NCBI GenBank assembly: GCA_025060555.1
Contig: JANXBC010000024.1
Coordinates: forward strand, 1 to 15,394
Length of the DNA: 15,394 nucleotides
Reading direction: 5' to 3'
Source of the DNA: Candidatus Bipolaricaulota bacterium
GTDB lineage: Bacteria; Bipolaricaulota; Bipolaricaulia; Bipolaricaulales; Bipolaricaulaceae
The notes beneath the pieces were generated by a model. That model made no database searches. It worked only from the letters and a program-made list of their open reading frames with translations, and was not told the DNA's origin. The position numbers and the translations under genes are program-made. This document shows, piece after piece, positions 1 to 6,951 of this stretch; the first letter of the stretch is position 1, and each line of letters begins with the position of its first letter.

Positions 1-163
1 CCAAAAGCTCTTGCACGCGATACAAGTGGTAGTCGCGGAGGTCAACCTGGCCCTCTTCCCAGCGGGTGAGGGTGGGCACGGACACGCCCAGGAGTTTGGC
101 CAAGGCGCGTTTGCTGAGGCCGTGGGACAGACGCCAAAGCTTGAGCTGCTTTCCCAGGTCCAT
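1..163 (-). CDS. Xre-family HTH transcriptional regulator, 3' end cut by window edge
   Basis: Reading the minus strand from an ATG at 163 gives 54 codons with no stop before the left edge, so only the N-terminal part is visible. The peptide begins MDLGKQLKLWRLSHGLSK. Residues 19-38 form a typical Xre/Cro helix-turn-helix, including LLGVSVPTLTRWEEG, where the conserved W and E follow the recognition helix. The start is supported by GGAGG at 169-173, five bases before the ATG. A perfect inverted repeat lies 13 bp upstream of the start (177-192), the usual place for an operator bound by the regulator itself. The gene lies downstream of the coiled-coil gene on the same strand but is separated from it by a terminator, so it is probably transcribed independently. 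Regulated genes and any C-terminal domain are unknown. The HTH call is firm; autoregulation is inference. Confidence 0.8.
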   Translation of the reverse strand, partial: MDLGKQLKLWRLSHGLSKRALAKLLGVSVPTLTRWEEGQVDLRDYHLYRVQELL

Positions 164-174
164 ACGGGCCTCCG

Positions 175-203
175 AGTGTAACTTTTGTTACATTCGTGGG
201 CAA
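175..203 (-). promoter_or_regulatory. Possible sigma70 promoter of the HTH gene
   Basis: On the minus strand TTGCCC (198-203) and TACACT (175-180) are separated by exactly 17 bp, and each matches four of six consensus positions. A start site 6-7 bp beyond the -10 would fall at about 168. The mRNA would then begin at or just past the GGAGG ribosome site (169-173), which weakens the call. The palindrome 177-192 covers the -10 and most of the spacer. Confidence 0.3.
177..192. promoter_or_regulatory. Perfect 16-bp inverted repeat, putative operator of the HTH gene
   Basis: TGTAAC and GTTACA are perfect 6-bp arms separated by TTTT. The site lies 13 bp upstream of the HTH start codon. It overlaps a possible -10 element (TACACT on the minus strand, 175-180) that sits 17 bp from a possible -35 (TTGCCC, 198-203). 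Xre-type repressors commonly bind short palindromes with A/T centres at their own promoters, so autorepression is the simplest reading. No direct evidence of binding exists in the sequence. Confidence 0.6.
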
Positions 204-231
204 AAGAAAAGGGCGCGGGGAGGCCGCGCCC
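201..231 (-). terminator. Rho-independent terminator of the coiled-coil gene
   Basis: On the minus strand a perfect 8-bp stem, GGGCGCGG pairing with CCGCGCCC (224-231 with 211-218), has a 5-nt loop and is followed by TTTTCTTTTG. It begins seven bases after the stop codon at 238-240. It separates the coiled-coil gene from the downstream HTH gene. Confidence 0.85.
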
Positions 232-237
232 TCTCCC

Positions 238-1041
238 TCACCCGCCTATCCCAAGGAGCATAACCACGAGGGCGCCTATCCCGGCAAGAAGCCCAAGGAT
301 AGCAATGGCCTGGACTGTATCGAGGCGAGCACTAAGGTCCTGAACGTTTGTTCCCAATGTCTTTTCGACCGTTGCGATTCTCGCGTCGTGGTCGCTTACC
401 TTTGTTTCCAAATTCGCCACAGATCCCTTGAGAGCTGAGATATCCGCAGCAAACCCACCCAGGGTTTTCTCCAAAGCCGCGATCTTCTCCCGGTTGTTCT
501 CGATTTTGATCTGCACTGCTTGGATCGCCTGCTCCAAACTCAGGACTCGCCGCGACAGGTTTCCAATATCGTAGGACTCAAGCACGCTCACCCGTGAGCT
601 CAGTTGGTCAATCTGGGCGGCAAGCGCCGCGATCTTTGCTTCTAATGCGGCGTCAGCCGCCTTGTAACCTGCGATCACGTCCTCCAAACTCTTGCGGAGC
701 ACGGCGATCTGGCTCAGACAATCGGAGAGGCCCTTCTCCAGGGCGGGGATCTTCTGGCCACACAGCTCTTGCAGCTGCATGAACTTGGCCTCTAGATCAG
801 CGAGTTGTGCCGCCAGGGCCCGGTATTTCCCGAGCAGATCTTGATCGTTGCTGTTGAGCGTGGTCACCGCGCCCTTGAACTCAACCACGAATCCCTCGAA
901 CACGTTTAGCACCTTAGCCCATGCCTCCCGCAAGGCCTTGACTTCTTCCTCGGCGGGGGCGAGCTTCACCGCTGCCGGGTCAGCGAGTGCCGCCAATCCG
1001 AGCGCGGCCCCCAAGACCAGCGCTATTCCCAGTCGTTTCAT
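238..1041 (-). CDS. Secreted/membrane-anchored coiled-coil protein of unknown function
   Basis: I do not recognise a named family. The 267-residue product starts with a signal peptide (KR followed by a hydrophobic run, likely cleaved near residue 20 at ALA-DPA). Residues about 25-240 are almost entirely alpha-helical, with heptad-like spacing of L, I, V and A (for example REKIAALEKTL and DARIATVEKTL), predicting a long coiled coil. Two cysteines lie in the middle. It ends in a glycine-rich hydrophobic stretch of about 23 residues (AIAILGLLAGIGALVVMLLG), a likely C-terminal membrane anchor. This predicts a rod in the periplasm or cell envelope, anchored at its C-terminus. ATG at 1041 is preferred over the adjacent GTG at 1044, with AAAGGAGGT 8-9 bases upstream. 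A terminator follows directly. A role as envelope spacer, S-layer tether or adhesin is speculation. Confidence 0.8.
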   Translation of the reverse strand: MKRLGIALVLGAALGLAALADPAAVKLAPAEEEVKALREAWAKVLNVFEGFVVEFKGAVTTLNSNDQDLLGKYRALAAQLADLEAKFMQLQELCGQKIPALEKGLSDCLSQIAVLRKSLEDVIAGYKAADAALEAKIAALAAQIDQLSSRVSVLESYDIGNLSRRVLSLEQAIQAVQIKIENNREKIAALEKTLGGFAADISALKGSVANLETKVSDHDARIATVEKTLGTNVQDLSARLDTVQAIAILGLLAGIGALVVMLLGIGG

Positions 1042-1123
1042 CACCGCGACCTCCTTTCCGCGTCCTGAGCACCAAGGTAGCGGTGATCACACTCGGGAGC
1101 ATGCCCCCCTGGGTGCGGCGGTC

Positions 1124-1173
1124 GGCGGCTTTGTCGCCGCCCTTTTGGACATATGTCCAGGGCCAATCGGCCC
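1124..1173. promoter_or_regulatory. Cluster of three inverted repeats in a divergent intergenic region
   Basis: The 234-bp gap between the coiled-coil gene and hppA holds three adjacent palindromes. These are GGCGGC-N6-GCCGCC (1124-1141, followed by CTTTT on the plus strand), TGGACATATGTCCA (1146-1159, a perfect 14-mer) and GGGCC-AATC-GGCCC (1160-1173). They could be operators, leader hairpins of the coiled-coil mRNA, or a weak terminator. None matches a riboswitch I recognise. Confidence 0.45.
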
Positions 1174-1198
1174 AAAATTCGGACGGATTCAATCGAGG

Positions 1199-1227
1199 TT
1201 GAAGCGCATTCCCCCAAGGGGTAGAGT
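1199..1227 (+). promoter_or_regulatory. Sigma70-type promoter of the hppA operon
   Basis: TTGAAG (1199-1204) and TAGAGT (1222-1227) are separated by exactly 17 bp, and each matches four of six consensus positions. Transcription would start near 1234, about 40 bases before the hppA ATG. The spacer contains a small CCCC/GGGG dyad (1211-1221). Confidence 0.55.
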
Positions 1228-1230
1228 AAC

Positions 1231-1252
1231 GCCGATTTTGGTAGACATCGGC
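1231..1252 (+). other. Small hairpin in the hppA leader
   Basis: GCCGAT (1231-1236) and ATCGGC (1247-1252) can pair as a 6-bp stem with a 10-nt loop at the predicted 5' end of the hppA mRNA. It ends 11 bases before the ribosome-binding site AAAGGAGGGG (1264-1273). It could stabilise the mRNA or be incidental. Confidence 0.3.
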
Positions 1253-1275
1253 AAGAGCACCTGAAAGGAGGGGAT

Positions 1276-3450
1276 ATGACGGTGATTTTGGCAGCAAGCG
1301 GCCTGGTAGCCGTGGCTGCTTTGTTTTGGTCTGCATATGGCACGTACTACGTGATGCGTCGGGATCCTGGTGACGAACGGATGCGTCGCATTCAGGGTTT
1401 CATCCGGGAGGGGGCGTGGGCATTCATGCTGGCCGAGGCCAAGGTCATGGCGGTCACCCTTCTCATCATCGGTGCTGTTCTCTGGGCCCTCTTCTACTGG
1501 GAAGTGGCGGTGGCCTTTTGGGTGGGCTCCGGGCTCTCCATGGCCGCGGGCTTCATCGGCATGAACGCCGCCACCTTGGCCAACGCCCGCACCACCCACG
1601 CCGTGCGCCGCTCCCTCCGGGAGGCCCTCACCGTAGCCTTCACAGGCGGTTCAGTCATGGGCATCGCTGTGGCCGGCTTGGCCACCGCTGGCCTGGTTTT
1701 TGTGATCTGGCTTTTCCGCCGCGAGTTCGACCCAAGTGTTGTGCAGATCGTGACCAAGACCGTGTTTGGCATCCCTGGTGCTGATGTGAACTTCATCAAG
1801 GCCGCGTTGATTGTCTCTGCGTATTCCGCGGGGGCTTCCCTTGTGGCCTTGTTTGACCGCGTGGGCGGTGGCATTTACACCAAGGCCGCGGACATGGCCG
1901 CGGATCTCGTAGGGAAAGTAGAGCTTAAGATCCCCGAGGATGATCCCCGCAATCCCGCCACCATTGCGGATAACGTGGGAGACAATGTTGGCGACGTAGG
2001 CGGACTTGGCGCTGACCTCTTGGAATCCTTCGTGAGCTCCATCATCGCTGTCATCGTCATCGCTCTTTACGTCTATGTGGGTAGGCTCAACCAAGACATC
2101 CAAACACTTCTTGCGAAATATGGGATCACCGACCTCGCCATTTTTGAGCAGAACTATTGGTGGTTTGTGCTCCTCCCTATCCTTTATGTGGCGGGGGGGA
2201 TTGTCGCCAGCCTTCTTGCCGTGATGTACATCCGCTATTCCCGGCGCACGAAGGACATGCAGCGCATCCTCATGAATGGTTTTACTCTCGCTGCTGTTCT
2301 CACCGCGGGGTTTGCCGCCCTGGCCACAGCCCTTTCCCCGTTCAATTTCATTCCGTTCATTTCCCTCCTTTTGGGGATCGTAAGCGGAGTTTTGATCGGA
2401 TTCATTTCTGAGTACTACACTTCTGCGCGGTACCGGCCAACACGGGAGCTTGCGCGCATGTATCAGTCTGGACCAGCGGTAGGGGTCACGGAGGGAATGG
2501 CCGTGGGCATGTCCTCAAGCCTCCTTGTTTGTCTTGTCCTGGGGATTGCCATTGTTGTCGCTTACCAGTTGGGCGGGCTTTTGGCCGTGGCCTACGCCGG
2601 TATGGGCATGCTCACCTTCGTGGGGATCATGGTCTCCATGGACTCCTATGGGCCCATTGGGGACAACGCTGCGGGGATTGCCACCATGGCTAAGCTCGAT
2701 CCCCATGTGCGCGAGCAATGCGACGTCCTTGATTCGATTGGGAACACCACGGCTGCGATCGGCAAGGGCTTTGCCATCGGCTCCGCGGCGTTCGCCGCGA
2801 TCGGTCTCATCGCCGCCTACCTTTGGTCCGCGGCAGGACGGGCAACAGAGGTGCACTTACCGAACGTGCCACTGGTGAGCCCAGAGGTGGGTGGACTAGT
2901 CATGGCTGGACTCATCACAGGCGCCATGCTCACCTACGTGTTCTCGGCCATGCTCATCCGCGCTGTTTCCCGCACGGCGGACGTGATGGTCCAGGAGATC
3001 CGCCGCCAGTTCCGGGAGAATCCTAAGCTCATGAGTGGAGAGGGCACACCGGATTACCGCCGCTGCATCACCATCACCGCTCACAACGGGGTCCGCCGCA
3101 TGATCGTGCCCTCCCTTTTGGCCGTAGTCCTTCCCCTTTTCATTGGGCTTGTGTTTGGCCGTTACACCCTCGCCGGCTTCCTCGTGGGAGCTCTTCTTTC
3201 CGCGATCATGCTCGCCATCTTTTGCGGGAATGCCGGCGGGGCCATGGACAACGCTAAGAAATACGTGGAGGAAGGGCACTTCGGCGGGAAGGGTTCGGAA
3301 GCCCATGCTGCCGGGGTCGTGGCTGATACTGTGGGTGATCCTCTCAAGGACACCGTAGGGCCATCGCTCGACATCCTCATCAAGCTCATGAGCGTCATTT
3401 CTCTCCTTTTTGCTTCGCTCTTCCCGGTGCAACCCTGGTTCCTCCGGTGA
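1276..3450 (+). CDS. hppA: Membrane-bound ion-translocating pyrophosphatase, K+-dependent, probably Na+-pumping
   Basis: The 724-residue protein has the usual mPPase length and about 16 hydrophobic segments. It hydrolyses cytoplasmic pyrophosphate and exports ions. The signature PPi/Mg-binding run is intact: GGGIYTKAAD and DLVGKVE, then IPEDDPRNPATIADNVGDN and NVGD, with D236, D240 and D247. The second half carries DNAKKYVEEG and the C-terminal DTVGDPLKDTVGPSLDILIK. K+ dependence is indicated by GNTTAAIG (489-496): A493 and G496 occupy the positions held by Lys and Thr in K+-independent enzymes. The helix-6 sequence GADLLESF places Glu250 as in the Thermotoga Na+-PPase, unlike plant H+ pumps (DLFGSYAE). 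Na+ transport is therefore inferred; dual Na+/H+ pumping is not excluded. The ATG follows AAAGGAGGGG. It is the first gene of a five-gene operon. Confidence 0.96.
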   Translation: MTVILAASGLVAVAALFWSAYGTYYVMRRDPGDERMRRIQGFIREGAWAFMLAEAKVMAVTLLIIGAVLWALFYWEVAVAFWVGSGLSMAAGFIGMNAATLANARTTHAVRRSLREALTVAFTGGSVMGIAVAGLATAGLVFVIWLFRREFDPSVVQIVTKTVFGIPGADVNFIKAALIVSAYSAGASLVALFDRVGGGIYTKAADMAADLVGKVELKIPEDDPRNPATIADNVGDNVGDVGGLGADLLESFVSSIIAVIVIALYVYVGRLNQDIQTLLAKYGITDLAIFEQNYWWFVLLPILYVAGGIVASLLAVMYIRYSRRTKDMQRILMNGFTLAAVLTAGFAALATALSPFNFIPFISLLLGIVSGVLIGFISEYYTSARYRPTRELARMYQSGPAVGVTEGMAVGMSSSLLVCLVLGIAIVVAYQLGGLLAVAYAGMGMLTFVGIMVSMDSYGPIGDNAAGIATMAKLDPHVREQCDVLDSIGNTTAAIGKGFAIGSAAFAAIGLIAAYLWSAAGRATEVHLPNVPLVSPEVGGLVMAGLITGAMLTYVFSAMLIRAVSRTADVMVQEIRRQFRENPKLMSGEGTPDYRRCITITAHNGVRRMIVPSLLAVVLPLFIGLVFGRYTLAGFLVGALLSAIMLAIFCGNAGGAMDNAKKYVEEGHFGGKGSEAHAAGVVADTVGDPLKDTVGPSLDILIKLMSVISLLFASLFPVQPWFLR

Positions 3451-3460
3451 GGTGAGGGGT

Positions 3461-4000
3461 TTGGAGCTGCGCGGGGAGCGGCTAAGCCTTAAACCTTTTG
3501 GGCCGATGCACCTTGCTCAGACGCGTCGCTGGGTTGCAGATCCAGAGGTAGCAAGGTGGCTCCTTCCAGCTTGGCCGCTCCTTCCCCTCTCCTGGGAGGA
3601 ATGGCTTAATCGCGTGTACACCTCCCCTGACTCCATCCATTTCGCCATTGTCCTTCACGACGGTCGGCACATCGGGAACTGTAGTCTGCACACCATCCGC
3701 TGGCGGGAAAAGATCGCGGAGCTGGGGATCGTGGTGGGGGAAAAAGACTGTTGGGGAAAAGGGTATGGTCCTGAGGCTCTGCGCCTTCTTTTGGATTATG
3801 CTTTTCACGAATTGGGCCTAGTGAAAGTTGTTTTGCATGTGCATCGGGATAATCACCGAGCGATTCGGGCGTACAAAAAGACAGGGTTTGTGGAAGCGCG
3901 TGAGCCCTGGCTCTTTCGGGTATTGCGGGCCTGGCCGGAGGCAGGGATCATGACCATGGTTGTGGATGCAGAGAGTTGGGTGGGGGCGCCCGCGCGATGA
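3461..4000 (+). CDS. GNAT family N-acetyltransferase (RimJ/RimL type)
   Basis: This 179-residue protein transfers an acetyl group from acetyl-CoA to an unidentified amine, perhaps a protein N-terminus or small molecule. The start LELRGERLSLKPF is characteristic of RimJ/RimL-like members. The acetyl-CoA pyrophosphate loop is CWGKGYGPEA (97-106). The tail motif NHRAIRAYKKTGFVEA is the conserved C-terminal GNAT segment. I choose TTG at 3461 because GAGGTGA (3449-3455), a near-perfect anti-16S match, lies five bases upstream; GTG at 3452 and further upstream starts lack a site. The ribosome site overlaps the hppA stop codon, suggesting coupling. The stop overlaps the ABC ATPase start as ATGA. The acceptor substrate cannot be told from sequence. 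Confidence 0.88.
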   Translation: MELRGERLSLKPFGPMHLAQTRRWVADPEVARWLLPAWPLLPLSWEEWLNRVYTSPDSIHFAIVLHDGRHIGNCSLHTIRWREKIAELGIVVGEKDCWGKGYGPEALRLLLDYAFHELGLVKVVLHVHRDNHRAIRAYKKTGFVEAREPWLFRVLRAWPEAGIMTMVVDAESWVGAPAR

Positions 4001-4908
4001 TCCGTACCGCTAGCCTTAGCCGATACTTTGGGGACCGCCCTGCCGTGGTGGACCTGAATTTGGAGGTTCAGGCGGGGGAAGTCCTTGGGCTTTTGGGCCC
4101 AAATGGTGCGGGGAAAACCACCACGGTGCGTATGCTCGCCGGGCTTTTGGCCCCCACCTCGGGCGAGGCTTGGGTGGCCGGGCACAATCTTCGTCACGAG
4201 CCGGAAAAGGTCCGTCCCAAGATCGGGATAGTTTCCGAAAATCCAGGCTTTTATAAGCGCCTTTCGGTGCGCCGTAACCTTCAGTTTTTTGCTGACCTTT
4301 ACGGGGTGAAGGATTCTCAAAGGGTGGAGGAGACCCTGGCTTTGGTCGGGCTTATGGGGCGGGCGGAGGAGCCGGTGGCCACCCTCTCCAAAGGGTTGCG
4401 ACAGAGGCTGGCATTGGCCCGCGCTCTCGTCCACGATCCACCTGTCCTCCTTTTGGATGAACCCACAAGCGGCCTTGACCCGGAGGCGGCCAAAGAGGTG
4501 CGGGATCTTCTTTCCGAACTTTCCCGGGCTCATAGGGCCATCCTCCTTTGCACCCACAACCTGGCGGAAGCGGAGCGTCTTTGCCAGCGCATCGCCGTTT
4601 TGAAAACGCGTCTCATTGCGGTAGGGCGACCGGACGAGCTAAAACAGCGCCTCTTTGGACGCCGTGTGGTGATAACCCTAGCACAACCCCTCTCCAGACC
4701 TTTGACCAAAAGCGATTTGCCGTTTGTGCATGAAATTTCCTCCGATGGGAACAAAGTTTATGCAGCTATTGATGATCCCGAGCGGAACAATCCTGTCTTG
4801 ATCAGGAGGTTGGTAGAGCTGGGTGCCGAGATCGTTTACGTGACGGAGGAAGAGCGCACGCTTGAAGAAGTTTATCTTGAGCTTGTGGAGAGTGGCGATG
4901 CGGCTTAA
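3997..4908 (+). CDS. ABC-2 type transporter ATP-binding protein
   Basis: This 303-residue cytoplasmic ATPase would power the permease encoded directly downstream. All nucleotide-binding motifs are present: Walker A GPNGAGKTT (34-42), ABC signature LSKGLRQRL (130-138), Walker B VLLLDEP with D154 and catalytic E155, the D-loop SGLD, and an H-loop in CTHNL. The C-terminal 80-90 residues after the ATPase core end in TLEEVYLELV, as in DrrA/NatA-type exporters. The ATG overlaps the GNAT stop codon by four bases and has no clear ribosome site, so translation is probably coupled. TTG at 3976 would add only seven residues. The substrate is unknown; drug, Na+ or lipid-type cargos are all known for this family. 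Confidence 0.93.
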   Translation: MIRTASLSRYFGDRPAVVDLNLEVQAGEVLGLLGPNGAGKTTTVRMLAGLLAPTSGEAWVAGHNLRHEPEKVRPKIGIVSENPGFYKRLSVRRNLQFFADLYGVKDSQRVEETLALVGLMGRAEEPVATLSKGLRQRLALARALVHDPPVLLLDEPTSGLDPEAAKEVRDLLSELSRAHRAILLCTHNLAEAERLCQRIAVLKTRLIAVGRPDELKQRLFGRRVVITLAQPLSRPLTKSDLPFVHEISSDGNKVYAAIDDPERNNPVLIRRLVELGAEIVYVTEEERTLEEVYLELVESGDAA

Positions 4909-5611
4909 GGTTTTAGTGCGCAAAGAATGGGCGGAGCTTTTCCGCATAAAAATGGTTCTCTACGGTTGCCTCTTCATGCCCCTCTTCATGGGCGGTTTTG
5001 CTGGATATATGGTTTGGCAAAGCCGTGGTCTTCCCCCAGAAGCTCAAGCTGCACTGTTCAACGCTGCCCTTCTTTATTTTCTCATCCTCCCCGTGATGAT
5101 TCCCGTGACCCTTGGGGTGTACTCAGTGGTGGGGGAAAAAGAGCAAGGCACTCTAGAACCGCTTTTGGCCACCCCTCTTTCGGATCTTGAACTTTTTTTG
5201 GGCAAATCGCTCGTTGCGGTTATCCCAGCGCTATTCCTTACCTGGGGTGTGTTTGGCCTTTTCCTCTTAGCCGCGTCTTTCATGATCCCTGGGGGCATTC
5301 CCGCCGGGGTTCTCACCCTCCCTTGGCTCCTTTCCATCTTCGTCCTCTCCCCACTTTTGGCCCTGTTTGCGGCGCTGGTGGCCATGATCATTTCCTCCCG
5401 CTCCTCCGACTCCCGTGCTGCTTACCAATTCGCTGGCCTTGCTGTGGTGCCAACGCTTATCCCCCTCATTGTTTACTCCGCGCGCCTCACCGCAGTGGAC
5501 CTCAAGTTTGTCGCAATTGAGGGTGGGCTTCTTGTTGGGGTGAACGCGGCCCTCCTCTTTTTGGGGATCAAGCTCTTTCAGCGCGAGGAAATCCTTACCC
5601 GATGGAAGTGA
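4898..5611 (+). CDS. ABC-2 type transporter permease
   Basis: The 237-residue product has about six hydrophobic segments. It carries the conserved ABC-2 cytoplasmic motif GEKEQGTLEPLLATPLSDLE between the second and third segments. This is the NatB/CcmB-like fold that pairs with the preceding ATPase in the inner membrane. The ATG at 4898 has GGAG seven bases upstream and lies inside the end of the ATPase gene, an 11-bp overlap; the TTG at 4862 would extend further into it without a better site. The end overlaps the amylase start by 10 bp. Because only one permease is present, a homodimer with two ATPases is the likely complex. The transported substrate is unknown. Confidence 0.9.
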   Translation: MRLKVLVRKEWAELFRIKMVLYGCLFMPLFMGGFAGYMVWQSRGLPPEAQAALFNAALLYFLILPVMIPVTLGVYSVVGEKEQGTLEPLLATPLSDLELFLGKSLVAVIPALFLTWGVFGLFLLAASFMIPGGIPAGVLTLPWLLSIFVLSPLLALFAALVAMIISSRSSDSRAAYQFAGLAVVPTLIPLIVYSARLTAVDLKFVAIEGGLLVGVNAALLFLGIKLFQREEILTRWK

Positions 5612-6951
5612 CAGGGGTTCAGCCGCCTGCATGGGTGCAAGATGCCGTTTTTTATCAGATTTTCCCTGATCGTTTTTGCAACGGCGACCAGGCCAATGAC
5701 CCGCCAGGGGTACGGCCATGGGGCGAACCCCCAACCCCCACGAGTTTTTTCGGGGGCGACCTTTGGGGCATTCTCAAGAAGCTCGATTACCTAGAGAATT
5801 TAGGGGTGAACGCGCTTTACCTCACCCCGATTTTTCTGGCCTCCACCAACCATCGCTATGACACAGAGGATTATTTCCAGGTTGATCCCGTTCTTGGTGG
5901 GAACACCGCGCTGAGGGAGCTGGTGCGCGAAGCTCATCGGCGGAAGATGCGCATAATCCTTGACGGGGTTTTCAACCACTGTGGCCGCGGCCACCCTTTC
6001 TTTCGCGATGCCCAAGCGCGCCGCAGGCAGTCCCCCTACGGGGATTGGTTCATGTGGGAAGAAGAGGAGCCAGGCTATTCTTGCTGGGCGGGATGTCCAG
6101 GCTTGCCGGAGTGGAACCACGATAACCCCCAAGTTCGAGAATACTTGCTTTCCGTTGTGCGCTACTGGCTTGAGGAATACGAGATCGACGGCTGGCGTCT
6201 GGACACGGTTGAGTACTTGCCCCCGGATTTCGTGCGCGAGGTCTACAGGACCGTCAAGACCGTTAACCCTGAAGCCTATGTATTGGGTGAAGTGATGGGA
6301 TTGGGGACCCCATGGTTTCGTCATCGTGCCTTGGATGGTGTCATGCACTATCGACTTTGGGAGGGTTTGGTCCACTTCTTTGCTGAAGAGGTTTGGGATG
6401 CTCCGCGGTTTGTGCGCTATGTCTGGCATATCTGGCGGAGTTATCCCATGTGGGCGAATTTTGCTTCCTACACCCTTCTTGGCAGCCACGATAAACCGCG
6501 GTTCTTGACGCTAGCTGGCGGAGAGAGAAGGAAGTTTCTTTTGGCCGTAGCTTTTCTTTTTGCCTTTCCTGGCGCGCCGGCGATCTATTACGGTGATGAG
6601 GTGGGCCTCGCGGGTGGCGATGACCCCGATTGTCGTCGTTGTTTTCCTTGGGAAGAGGTCCAGCCGGACCATCCGATTCTTTCGGTGATCGGTAAACTTG
6701 TCAGGCGGCGGCGAGAAACGGAGTCCTTGCGGCGCGGGGGCCTAAAGTTCCCTTTTGCCCAAGGGCGCGCGCTTTTGCTCAGTCGGCCATTTCTTGGGAC
6801 AGAAACCCTTTTGGCCCTCAATGCTGGGACGAAGGAAGAGGTTTTGATGCTCCCCTCCGGCCGGTTTCGCGAAGAACAAAGCGGAGAATTCCTAAGCGGA
6901 ACCCTCCGCCTTCCTCCGTATTCCTTTACATTCCTTAAGCGGGTATCCTAG
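5602..6951 (+). CDS. GH13 alpha-amylase family glycosidase (cyclomaltodextrinase/alpha-glucosidase-like)
   Basis: This 449-residue enzyme should hydrolyse alpha-1,4-glucosidic bonds in maltodextrins. It begins directly with the catalytic barrel (WVQDAVFYQIFPDRFCNGD), with no signal peptide, so it is cytoplasmic. The four GH13 regions are present: DGVFNHCG (121-128), GWRLDTVEY with nucleophile D201, VLGEVMG with acid/base E230, and LGSHDKPRF with D297. The last 80 or so residues look like the C-terminal beta domain. The N-terminal CBM34-like domain of typical neopullulanases and cyclomaltodextrinases is absent, making it shorter than those enzymes. Lys298 occupies the position that is often Thr after the HD pair. 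The ATG overlaps the permease stop by 10 bp. A role in glycogen or maltodextrin turnover is inferred. Confidence 0.93.
   Translation: MEVTGVQPPAWVQDAVFYQIFPDRFCNGDQANDPPGVRPWGEPPTPTSFFGGDLWGILKKLDYLENLGVNALYLTPIFLASTNHRYDTEDYFQVDPVLGGNTALRELVREAHRRKMRIILDGVFNHCGRGHPFFRDAQARRRQSPYGDWFMWEEEEPGYSCWAGCPGLPEWNHDNPQVREYLLSVVRYWLEEYEIDGWRLDTVEYLPPDFVREVYRTVKTVNPEAYVLGEVMGLGTPWFRHRALDGVMHYRLWEGLVHFFAEEVWDAPRFVRYVWHIWRSYPMWANFASYTLLGSHDKPRFLTLAGGERRKFLLAVAFLFAFPGAPAIYYGDEVGLAGGDDPDCRRCFPWEEVQPDHPILSVIGKLVRRRRETESLRRGGLKFPFAQGRALLLSRPFLGTETLLALNAGTKEEVLMLPSGRFREEQSGEFLSGTLRLPPYSFTFLKRVS

Noticed and set aside
1160..1275. Possible fluoride or other riboswitch in the hppA leader
   Set aside because: The predicted leader is only about 40 nt with one small hairpin, and I could not find the conserved elements of the fluoride (crcB) motif or another known riboswitch.
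2896..3432. Minus-strand open frame of 178 codons inside hppA
   Set aside because: It is antisense to conserved hppA sequence. The peptide is His/Glu-rich and structureless, as expected of a shadow frame.
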